Shown here: positions 9,246-17,066 of the stretch, one piece after another
Position numbering within the stretch: position 1 is the first letter of the stretch
Layout of the letters: the number at the start of each line of letters is the position of its first letter
Source: MSPOR6 sp964652195
GTDB lineage: Bacteria > Poribacteria > WGA-4E > WGA-3G
Length of the DNA stretch: 64,000 bases
Assembly (NCBI GenBank): GCA_964652195.1
Contig: CAZZBB010000080.1
Span: 56,966 to 120,965, forward strand
Direction of reading: 5' to 3'
Translations under genes and position numbers: made by a program
The notes under the pieces: generated by a model
Told to the model about the DNA's origin: nothing
What the model saw: the letters and a program-made list of their open reading frames with translations, nothing else
Database searches by the model: none

Positions 9246-10418
9246 ATGGAAACTAAGAAAAAAGTTGCAGCCATTCTCACGACCTATTTTCCTAACTCAC
9301 ATGCTGATGTCATAGCAACAAAATATATGAAGGGTTATCCAACAGATGAAGATCTTAAACCACCACGCGTGGAATTGGTCTCAATTTATCTTGATCAGAT
9401 TGATTCACGGGACATCGGGGTTGGATTAGCAGAAGAGCATAATGTACCAATTTATCCAAGTATACGTCAGGCATTAACACTTGGTGAGAGTGAACTTGCT
9501 GTAGATGGCGTATTATTAATTGGGGAGCACGGTGATTATCCACACAATGAATTTGAACAGCACATGTATCCTCGACGGTATATGTTTGAACAAATTTGTG
9601 GGGTATTTGCTTCTTCTGGACGGTCTGTTCCAGTTTTTAACGATAAACACCTTGCTTATAATTGGGATGATGCCATTTGGATGTATGATCGCGCTAAGGA
9701 GCTTAATGTTCCATTTATGGCTGGTTCATCCCTACCATTGTCTTGGCGACAACCTTTTTTAGAACACGATCTTGATACTCCACTCGATTCTGCTGTTGGT
9801 ATTGGCTATGGAGGTGTCGAATCTTATGGATTTCATGCTCTTGAAACACTCCAGTGTATGATAGAACGTCGGAAAGGTGGAGAATCTGGGATTGTTGCTG
9901 TTCAATGTTTAGAGGGTGATACGGTATGGGAGGCAGCAGAAAAAGGAGAATGGTCTATGACATTAGCTGAAGCTGCTTGTCGTCAGATTAAGAACAGACC
10001 TGATACCTCTATTGTTGAAGGATGTCCAAGTCCGACTGCTTTCTTAATTGAACATACTGACGGGTTTAAATCCGCTGTCTTAATGTTGAATGGATATGTT
10101 ACTGATTTTGCTTATGCCGGATTAGTTGGTGAGGAGATCCAAGCAACAGAATTCTATCTTCAAAATGGTGTTCCATTCTCTCATTTCAGTTATCTGAGTT
10201 TAAATATAGAGGTGATGTTTCTTACGGGTGTTCCACAGTATCCCGCAGAACGAACACTAATAACTACAGGTGTTCTGGATTCGATAATGCATTCTCGACA
10301 TCAAGGGCATATTCGCCTTGAAACACCCCATTTGGAAAATATCAAATATCAATCTTTTGATAAACCCCTTACCCGTCCTACAGCCCCACGGCCAGAAGGA
10401 GCGACTCTGGAGAATTAA
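9246..10418 (+). CDS. Uncharacterised conserved-looking cytoplasmic protein
   Basis: Not recognised. About 390 residues, no signal peptide or membrane segment. The N-terminus (KKVAAILTTYFPNSHADVI) and LLIGEHGDYPHN suggest an alpha/beta Rossmann-like core; acidic and histidine-rich pieces such as GEHGDYPHNEFEQHMYPRR and FNDKHLAYNWDDAIW could be catalytic. The overall look resembles Gfo/Idh-like oxidoreductase relatives in planctomycete-type genomes, without an obvious nucleotide-binding glycine motif. An ATG at 9231 overlaps the argB stop, but the ATG at 9246 has GGTGG just upstream and is preferred. Tight coupling to argB suggests co-expression, not necessarily a shared pathway. The C-terminal 20 residues are proline-rich. 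Confidence 0.75.
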   Translation: METKKKVAAILTTYFPNSHADVIATKYMKGYPTDEDLKPPRVELVSIYLDQIDSRDIGVGLAEEHNVPIYPSIRQALTLGESELAVDGVLLIGEHGDYPHNEFEQHMYPRRYMFEQICGVFASSGRSVPVFNDKHLAYNWDDAIWMYDRAKELNVPFMAGSSLPLSWRQPFLEHDLDTPLDSAVGIGYGGVESYGFHALETLQCMIERRKGGESGIVAVQCLEGDTVWEAAEKGEWSMTLAEAACRQIKNRPDTSIVEGCPSPTAFLIEHTDGFKSAVLMLNGYVTDFAYAGLVGEEIQATEFYLQNGVPFSHFSYLSLNIEVMFLTGVPQYPAERTLITTGVLDSIMHSRHQGHIRLETPHLENIKYQSFDKPLTRPTAPRPEGATLEN

Positions 10419-10438
10419 TTATCCTTCTTTTTTGACTT

Positions 10439-10939
10439 TTATTTTACTTCACTACATTTCTGAAACAGGATTCGTAGGTTTTCTTGTGTAACATTCGGGT
10501 CTTCTATAATAATCCGCGCCCCACCGATTACATCCATAAATCCTAATTCTCGTTGGTAACGTGGTACAACATGTAAATGTAAGTGGGGTATACTTGCTCC
10601 AGATGTTTCACCCATATTAAATCCTACATTGAACCCGCGTGGTTGATACGCCTCTGACAATACCTCGAAACTTAAACACTGTAATTCATGCAGACCGAAC
10701 ACTTCATCAGAATTCAACTCACGTAAATCTACGACATGTCTTTGTGGGAAAATCAACAAATGTCCGGGACTATAGGGGTATAAGTTAAGCGATATAGTAA
10801 ATAACTCTGTGCGATATACTTCTAACCTTTCTACCTTATCATCTTTTTCAACAATTGCACATAATATACATTCAACATCGGGTCGATTCTTTCCTTTGGC
10901 ATAGGGTAATTTGTTTGGTACAAACAGGTTTTGACGCAT
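10439..10939 (-). CDS. HIT family nucleotide hydrolase/transferase
   Basis: 166 residues. The histidine triad is seen as HLHLHVVPRY near residue 130, preceded by NVGFNMGETSGASIPH, typical of the Ap4A-phosphorylase-like or Fhit-like bacterial branch. An N-terminal CILC pair may bind zinc, as in related proteins. Such enzymes cleave dinucleoside polyphosphates or nucleotide conjugates. Cytoplasmic. The gene converges with the upstream unknown gene, with only 20 bases between the stops. Substrate cannot be determined from sequence. Confidence 0.88.
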   Translation of the reverse strand: MRQNLFVPNKLPYAKGKNRPDVECILCAIVEKDDKVERLEVYRTELFTISLNLYPYSPGHLLIFPQRHVVDLRELNSDEVFGLHELQCLSFEVLSEAYQPRGFNVGFNMGETSGASIPHLHLHVVPRYQRELGFMDVIGGARIIIEDPNVTQENLRILFQKCSEVK

Positions 10940-11076
10940 TATGCTATCCTTATCTCATAGTGTTATACTGGAACTGTTTCATAATAAACCATGTAAGATA
11001 TAGATGCAAGTATAACGTGCGTGTGAGGTCTCTTAAGTTTTTGGCACTATAGGCGACAGTTTAATCATTAGGCTCC

Positions 11077-11144
11077 TCTGTAGGAGGGGATTCCGATCCC
11101 CGATTCTTACATTTCTTCTGTAGGAGGGATTCCGATCCCCGATC
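11077..11144. repeat. Two copies of a 28-29 bp palindrome-containing repeat
   Basis: Copies at 11077-11105 and 11117-11144 differ by one G and the last base. Each has a GGGGAT/ATCCCC-type self-complementary core with a 4-base loop (the second copy has one G less on the left arm). They sit between the HIT gene and the PhyH gene and resemble REP-type intergenic repeats. Confidence 0.7.
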
Positions 11145-11191
11145 TTAACTACAAACGTATCGTTATTCGAAGAACATACCTTGAAGCTTAC

Positions 11192-12043
11192 CTATGCCAC
11201 AGGGAATGCATCCCCAACAAGTGGTTCTCCATCTTCTACTTCAATTGTTGGAACAAGTACATGCCCGGGTGATTGTTTGTTGTTATAGCATACATCTTGT
11301 GCCATGAAGATCATGACAAAGGCACGACGTTGATGATCTGTAACATTTGGCGGTGTACCGTGCCAGTTAAGACAGTGGTGGAACATACACTCTCCAGCTT
11401 TCAACTCTACTGGAATCCCATGACTTATATCTAAACTCCGTCTTTCTGTCCACGGATTTGGTGGGGGTTCTCCACCTTCTTCTTGTGCTTTGCTTGTTTC
11501 TGCATCAAATGCTGCTTTTGCCTCAACTGAGAATCGTTCGTCTCTATGACTTTTAGGCATAACGTGCATACATCCACTGTCTACCGTGGCATCATCCAGT
11601 GCCAACCAGCAACTGACAATGTTGGGTGGACTAAGGGGCCAGAAGAAGAAGTCGTGATGGAAACCGAAATGACCGTTATCTTTTGGTGGTTTAGAGATGA
11701 CTTGATCGTGCCAGAGTCTAACTTCAGGCGTCTCTAATAATGCACGGGCTGTCCCCGCAATCAATGGATTATGGATTGCTGCTTCATAACTTTTTTCTCG
11801 TTTCCACATGTTGACGTATTGATGTATTGCTCTCGGGTGGCCACTTCCACGCTTGAGTTTATCTTCTTTTCTATCGTGACCGTATTTGAATTCTGGAGAT
11901 GAATCGTCCCCTTCATTGAGTTCTAAATTGATGATCACATCTAATCCATCCCGCATGGTTTCTACACCGTCGTCATCCAATACTCTTCCGAATTTGAGAT
12001 ATCCGTTTTCTTGAAAAAAGGCGACTTGTTCCTGTGTTGCCAT
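11192..12043 (-). CDS. Phytanoyl-CoA dioxygenase (PhyH) family protein
   Basis: 283 residues. Fe(II)/2-oxoglutarate-dependent oxygenase fold. The metal ligands are seen as the H-x-D pair in FGFHHDFFFW and the distal histidine in HHCLNWHGTPPN, followed by QRRAF, whose arginine would hold 2-oxoglutarate. MHVMPKSHR is another typical block. AGGAGAA upstream of the ATG fixes the start. Members hydroxylate very diverse small molecules, from phytanoyl-CoA to ectoine and aminophosphonates; nothing adjacent gives the substrate. This family is heavily expanded in Poribacteria-type genomes. Confidence 0.88.
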   Translation of the reverse strand: MATQEQVAFFQENGYLKFGRVLDDDGVETMRDGLDVIINLELNEGDDSSPEFKYGHDRKEDKLKRGSGHPRAIHQYVNMWKREKSYEAAIHNPLIAGTARALLETPEVRLWHDQVISKPPKDNGHFGFHHDFFFWPLSPPNIVSCWLALDDATVDSGCMHVMPKSHRDERFSVEAKAAFDAETSKAQEEGGEPPPNPWTERRSLDISHGIPVELKAGECMFHHCLNWHGTPPNVTDHQRRAFVMIFMAQDVCYNNKQSPGHVLVPTIEVEDGEPLVGDAFPVA

Positions 12044-12137
12044 TATGTTCTCCTGAGTTTATTCTTATTTTATAGCTACATATATGAAGTCTTATTATGT
12101 GAAGATTATAGCATATTTGTGTATGTCGAAAACTAAA

Positions 12138-12353
12138 TTATCCATACGAAACGCTTTTTATCGATGCTTTTGCCAGATAGGAATATCCATTTGAGTTATC
12201 TGGTTCAAGTTCAATGATTTTTTCAAAATCCATAATGGCTTCATGATATTCTGCAGCTCTAACTTTTGCCATTCCACGATACAAGTATGCTTTTACATTA
12301 TCAGGTTGAAGTTCAATACCTTCATCAGAAGGAGTTCGCTGAGAATTATTGTA
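12138..12353 (-). pseudogene. Remnant of a TPR-repeat protein gene
   Basis: An open stretch of 71 codons with no start, bounded upstream by an in-frame stop at 12354-12356. It encodes two TPR-like helices pairs: residues GIELQPDNVKAYLYRGMAK, then YHEAIMDFEKIIELEPDN, then SNGYSYLAKA. This is textbook tetratricopeptide pattern and is unlikely by chance, but the rest of the gene is gone. It lies just upstream of the PhyH gene on the same strand. Confidence 0.7.
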
Positions 12354-12556
12354 TCACTTTTCTGTCAAATTGACGACTTTTTATAAATAGAACACACAGC
12401 AAAGAGAAATAAATAAGTCTTGAGAGAATTTAGAAATTAATAGTATTAACATAATGGGTATTTTGGAATAGAAATTCTGATATATTTCACAAAATAGTAT
12501 AATTACGATAATTCACATAATAGGATTAGTATTTTTCAAACAGGTAAATTATTAAT

Positions 12557-12607
12557 GATAATGAGACTCAGTATTATTTTATGATAATGATAATGAGACT
12601 CATTTAT
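12557..12607. promoter_or_regulatory. Two Fur-box-like sites sharing a 17-bp direct repeat
   Basis: A 17-base repeat occurs at 12554-12570 and 12586-12602, 32 bases apart. The 19-base windows 12557-12575 and 12589-12607 match the classical Fur consensus GATAATGATAATCATTATC at 15 and 14 positions by hand alignment. The region is very AT-rich, so chance similarity is a real concern, and no iron gene is adjacent. Confidence 0.3.
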
Positions 12608-13070
12608 ATTTATATTGAAATATAACTATATAGTAATTTAATAGCATTTGATGATTAATCTATTATATTATGTTATTTTATCTGCAATCTGTCATAATCT
12701 TATATCTTTAATTATTTGAGTCGTAAAATGGATATATAGGAATGACCATTAAGATGCTGATGTTTATATTCTATTGAACTTGCCCATTGATCATAGGCAT
12801 TTTTCAGAGTGTGTACCCCATCTACAATTCAATTAAGTAAAATATAACATAACATATGTGATTCACGGAAAAATGGTATAGTTAAATTAATAAACCCATA
12901 TAGAATAAGGGTTCGTAGAATTGCTCCGTGAAGGTTTCCGTGATGGAGTTGTGGATTTCTCAATCGAAAATTAACAGATACTATAGTTTGAGATACTATA
13001 AATCGGACAATTTTATCCATTTTGTCCTAAAATTCAGGCAAATGTTTAGGTTCTGAAATCGATCTTATAT

Positions 13071-13193
13071 TAACGTGAGTTTGATAATAGGTGTATAAAC
13101 TACATTTTTCCAAATATATTACTCTTCTTGACTCGGTAGGGGCGGTTTGTAACCGCCCTGAATCCAAAAACATGAGTTATCAAACTCACGTTA
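13071..13193. repeat. 123-bp element with 17-bp terminal inverted repeats and inner hairpin
   Basis: Perfect 17-base inverted repeats at 13071-13087 and 13177-13193 enclose a GC-rich hairpin (13140-13147 and 13151-13158, 3-base loop). The inner part is much richer in G and C than its surroundings. The layout fits a miniature inverted-repeat element or a REP/BIME-like unit. No coding capacity. Confidence 0.7.
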
Positions 13194-13353
13194 TATTAGT
13201 TGAATATGCTTGTTGAATTACTTTTTAAATTGTAGTATAATTCTTTTTAGAATATGTGCTAAATCCTATCTGTATATGTTCCTATTACAGTATCATTGGA
13301 GGTATTGTATAGAGACAACTAATACATACTTTAAAACAAATATAACGCACTAA

Positions 13354-14352
13354 ATGAATACACTCCGACACATCATCAATGGTTTTCTCATTGGTATTGC
13401 AAACATTATACCCGGAATGAGCGGTGGAACACTCGCTCTTGTGTTAGGGATATATGAACGTTTGATTAATGCATTAAGAAATATTGGAATTAATACTGCT
13501 AAATCTACGATTGGACTACTATCTTTTAGACAAAAGGCATATATATCTTTTCAAGAAGAACTTCGTCATATAGACTTTAGATTTCTATTCTTATTAGGTG
13601 TTGGTGCTTTTGTATCAGTTGTACTCTCATCTAAGATAATTGTTTATCTGCTTAGTTCTCATCACGATGCAACATACGGCTTCTTTTTTGGTCTTGTCTT
13701 AACTTCAATCCTTATTCCTGTTCGTATGCTCAACGGGTTTAAGTGGAAAGAACTCTTAGTTTTATTGTTAGCTATAGGATTGATTGTTACTTTAGAAGAA
13801 TTGAAAAAGAGTGCAGCAAATTCTGTTTCAGTATCAGGTGAGGAATTAAACACATCTTTAGCAACTTATGGACTTTTCTTTATTTGTGGAGCTTTAGCAA
13901 TTTCAGCAATGATTTTGCCCGGTATCAGTGGATCGTTCCTTATGTTAGCTTTTGGAGTGTATTTTCCTTTAGTTACTGCAATAAAGGATACCATAGATGG
14001 TTTCATCTCAATTCTAAAGGATGGTTCAATTCAACCGATTCTTGATAATATACCCTTACTGAGTATTTTTGCCATAGGATGCTTGAGTGGACTCCTACTC
14101 TTTACACGGTTGTTAAATCTGTTGCTTAAACGATACCGTAATTTGACGATTGCCTTCCTTATTGGATTGATGGTTGGGTCATTATACGGTTTATGGCCAT
14201 TTCGGGCATCGTTGCCTATTGGAGATAAACACTATGACACAACACATCTTTTGCCAGAATTAAATATGGATCTAATAATTACTTTGGGTGTATTTCTTGT
14301 CGGCTGTATAATTATCTTATGGTTTTCAAGATTTGAAAAGGAAACAGGATGA
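13354..14352 (+). CDS. DUF368 membrane protein (polyprenyl-phosphate translocase family)
   Basis: 332 residues, about eight to ten hydrophobic segments. The N-terminal GIANIIPGMSGGTLAL and the internal repeat AMILPGISGSFLML are the paired PG(M/I)SG motifs of DUF368. Members (PopT) have been shown to recycle undecaprenyl phosphate across the inner membrane, so a role in cell-envelope carrier recycling is likely here too. It begins a plus-strand run and its TGA overlaps the ATG of nadK by four bases, indicating translational coupling. Confidence 0.9.
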   Translation: MNTLRHIINGFLIGIANIIPGMSGGTLALVLGIYERLINALRNIGINTAKSTIGLLSFRQKAYISFQEELRHIDFRFLFLLGVGAFVSVVLSSKIIVYLLSSHHDATYGFFFGLVLTSILIPVRMLNGFKWKELLVLLLAIGLIVTLEELKKSAANSVSVSGEELNTSLATYGLFFICGALAISAMILPGISGSFLMLAFGVYFPLVTAIKDTIDGFISILKDGSIQPILDNIPLLSIFAIGCLSGLLLFTRLLNLLLKRYRNLTIAFLIGLMVGSLYGLWPFRASLPIGDKHYDTTHLLPELNMDLIITLGVFLVGCIIILWFSRFEKETG

Positions 14353-15212
14353 CGAAAAAGGTTGGATTTTTTGTCAATACTAATAAAGAGAAAGCAGCTC
14401 AGGTAGTAATAGAAGTATCAGTGTTATTAAAAAGGGCTGGAGTTGTTCCTATTATTCCAGATGAGCAAGCAAAAGCTCTTGGGTTTCCTGATACTGGCAT
14501 CAGTACAGACCAAATGGTGGAGGAATCTGATCTTGTAATAGTGCTTGGAGGGGATGGAACCCTTCTTAGTGCTGCACATACACCAAACATAGAAAAAATA
14601 CCTATACTTGCTATAAATATTGGACACCTTGGATTCCTAACAGATGCATCCCTTGATGAACTGAATCCAACTTTAAGAGCAACATTGAATGGGGATTACC
14701 GTATAGAACATCGTATGATGTTAGAGGTATTCGTAAATAGTCAGGGACCACATCCTTTTCATGCATACGCACTAAACGATGTTGTCATACGACACTATAC
14801 ACGATTAATTGAACTAAATGCCTATGTAGATGGGGAATTGTTTATACCATATAATGCAGATGGGTTGATAATCGGAACGCCAAGTGGTTCTACTGGTTAT
14901 TCTCTATCCTGTGGTGGTACTATTGTCGCCCCACAACTTGAAGCAATTCTGTTAACCCCTATTGCTCCTCATAGTCTGACAGTACGGCCATTTATTGCTC
15001 ATGGGGATGCAGAAATAAAGGTTGAAATGCATTCAACTTATGAAAGTTTAGATCTTTTCATAGACGGACAGCGTGAAACACATACACTTCAGAGAGAAGC
15101 TGAAATTGAAATACGCAAGGCTGAACGGACTATTCAACTAATCCGTTCAAGAAACCATAGTTATTATAAAGCACTCCGAGAAAAACTGATGTTAGGTGAA
15201 AGAATAAAGTAG
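14349..15212 (+). CDS. nadK: NAD kinase
   Basis: 287 residues, standard length. It phosphorylates NAD to NADP in the cytoplasm. The GGDGT nucleotide motif is in VLGGDGTLLSAAH, and NADGLIIGTPSGSTGYSLSCGG is the conserved NADP-kinase block; LAINIGHLGFLTD is also typical. Start overlaps the stop of the upstream DUF368 gene. The grouping of nadK with recN is common in bacteria. Confidence 0.96.
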   Translation: MTKKVGFFVNTNKEKAAQVVIEVSVLLKRAGVVPIIPDEQAKALGFPDTGISTDQMVEESDLVIVLGGDGTLLSAAHTPNIEKIPILAINIGHLGFLTDASLDELNPTLRATLNGDYRIEHRMMLEVFVNSQGPHPFHAYALNDVVIRHYTRLIELNAYVDGELFIPYNADGLIIGTPSGSTGYSLSCGGTIVAPQLEAILLTPIAPHSLTVRPFIAHGDAEIKVEMHSTYESLDLFIDGQRETHTLQREAEIEIRKAERTIQLIRSRNHSYYKALREKLMLGERIK

Positions 15213-15280
15213 TATTGTAATTCGGTAATAAACCATAATATAAACTCTTTCAAATACTATTGAATTTATTAAGGAAAACC

Positions 15281-16987
15281 GTGATAGAAACAATCTCTAT
15301 TCGCAATATTGCTCTCATTAATGAGCTTGAATTAGAACTATCTCCGGGTTTAAACATCTTTACAGGTGAAACTGGAGCAGGAAAGTCTGTCATCCTCAGA
15401 TCAATCGGTCTGGTGTTGGGAGAACGAACTTCTGTGGATATTGTAAGAGAGAATACAGAATACGGTTCCGTTGAAATATCCGTCGCTCCAACATCATCTA
15501 TACCTATAGATACTGACTTCGGTGATGATTTACTACTATCAAGACAAATTAGTGTCAATGGGAGAAGTCGCTGTCGCATCAATGGGGAATTGGTAAATCT
15601 GAAACAGTTAGAAGAACTCGGATCGTTGTTAGTAGATATACATGGGCAGCATGAGCATCAATCTCTCTTCAGGACAGAAACCCATCTCAAATTATTAGAT
15701 GATTTTGGAGAGTTACAATCTGATTGTAATAACATTAAGAATACATTCCATCAACTCTTAGATCTACAACGTGAATTGGATTCAATATTACATACACTTA
15801 GTTCTTCAGAACGAGAGAAAGAATTACTTGAGTTTGAAGTAAAAGAACTTAAATCTGCAGATCTTCAGATAGGAGAAGAGGAAGAACTGACATCAGAAAT
15901 GACTGTATTAAATAATGCAGAACAATTGTATGAATCAGCGAACATGGTATATGATCAACTGGAGGGTGAGGGACAAACTGGCTTATCAGGGACAGGATCA
16001 GCAGACAGTATGTCTACTCTTCAAAACCTAAGAGATTCAGCTAAATCACTTTCCAAATTAGCTGAAATAGATTCCAACTTGTCAGAATTAAGTGAACGGA
16101 TAGATTCTTCATTGTATGAACTTGAAGATATATCCTCCCAAATTCGTCAATATGCTGAGACAATTGATTTCAACCCCAATCGACTTGCTGAAGTATCTGA
16201 TAGACTTGAACTTATTTCAAAATTCAAGAGACGTTATGGAAATACTATCTCTGATATGTTAGCATATCAATCCAAAGCAGAAAAGAAATTGGAAGATTTA
16301 GAACTTGGCTCAGATAAGATTGATATAATCCAAACACAAATAAGAGATAAGAAAGAAGTAGCATTAGAATTGTGTATTGCTCTATCAGAAAAACGTAAAA
16401 CAGTTGCCGAAAAACTCTCAAGTATGGTTGAAAAAGAACTACAAGAACTTGGTATGGAAAAGGCGCGGTTTCTAACTGCTGTAAATCCAATCCAAGATGA
16501 AAACGGTATATTACAAATTGATGGCAAACGGTATGGCTTACGTGAACACGGAATGGATAATGTTGAATTTCTAATTGCTCCAAATGTAGGCTCAGAATTA
16601 CGACCTTTAGCAAAAATAGCATCAGGTGGAGAAATCTCCCGTGTTATGCTCGCTTTGAAAACAGTCTTAATACAAGTAGATAACATTCCAACCGTCCTAT
16701 TCGACGAGATTGACAGTGGCATTGGTGGAAAAATTGCTAATGTTGTGGGTAAAAAACTGAAGGAATTATCAGAAACTGCACAAGTCATCTGTATAACACA
16801 CTTACCTCAGATTGCTCGATTCGCGGATCAGCATTTTCTTGTAGAAAAAGAAGTAGAAGATGCTAAAACAGTCATTTCTGCTAAGGCATTAACAGAATCT
16901 GAGCGAGTAACTGAGATTTCTCGTATGCATGGTGGAAATGAGTCTGAAGCCGGCTTAGCACATGCACGTGAGCTATTAAATAGATAA
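15281..16987 (+). CDS. recN: DNA repair protein RecN
   Basis: About 568 residues. SMC-like ATPase for double-strand break repair. Walker A is GETGAGKS near residue 30, followed by a long central coiled coil with many Glu, Leu and Ser residues, then the ABC-type signature ASGGEISRVMLALK and Walker B VLFDEIDSGIGGKIA, and a switch histidine in ITHLPQIA. A TTG at 15260 is in frame, but the GTG at 15281 has AAGG 8 nt upstream and gives the usual RecN N-terminus, so it is chosen. Lies 68 bases after nadK. Confidence 0.95.
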   Translation: MIETISIRNIALINELELELSPGLNIFTGETGAGKSVILRSIGLVLGERTSVDIVRENTEYGSVEISVAPTSSIPIDTDFGDDLLLSRQISVNGRSRCRINGELVNLKQLEELGSLLVDIHGQHEHQSLFRTETHLKLLDDFGELQSDCNNIKNTFHQLLDLQRELDSILHTLSSSEREKELLEFEVKELKSADLQIGEEEELTSEMTVLNNAEQLYESANMVYDQLEGEGQTGLSGTGSADSMSTLQNLRDSAKSLSKLAEIDSNLSELSERIDSSLYELEDISSQIRQYAETIDFNPNRLAEVSDRLELISKFKRRYGNTISDMLAYQSKAEKKLEDLELGSDKIDIIQTQIRDKKEVALELCIALSEKRKTVAEKLSSMVEKELQELGMEKARFLTAVNPIQDENGILQIDGKRYGLREHGMDNVEFLIAPNVGSELRPLAKIASGGEISRVMLALKTVLIQVDNIPTVLFDEIDSGIGGKIANVVGKKLKELSETAQVICITHLPQIARFADQHFLVEKEVEDAKTVISAKALTESERVTEISRMHGGNESEAGLAHARELLNR

Positions 16988-17066
16988 TAAGTAAAATAAA
17001 ATAAAAATACATACTTTAATGGTTTCTGGGAAAAAATTAGAAAAATAAACAAAGGTGCCTAATTCA

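Larger units (their letters stand above)
12354..13353. other. AT-rich non-coding stretch
   Basis: About 1 kb without a convincing gene. It holds two Fur-box-like sites near 12557-12607 and a palindromic element at 13071-13193. Short open frames inside it lack ribosome binding sites and recognisable motifs. The 3' part must hold the promoter of the DUF368 gene run, which I could not place with confidence. Confidence 0.6.

Noticed and set aside
12712..12827. 38-codon minus-strand open stretch with protein-like composition
   Set aside because: No start codon, short, bounded by stops, and no family resemblance; it could be a gene relic but cannot be supported.
12829..13020. 63-codon minus-strand frame
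   Set aside because: No ribosome binding site, low-complexity AT-rich context, no recognisable motif; likely chance.
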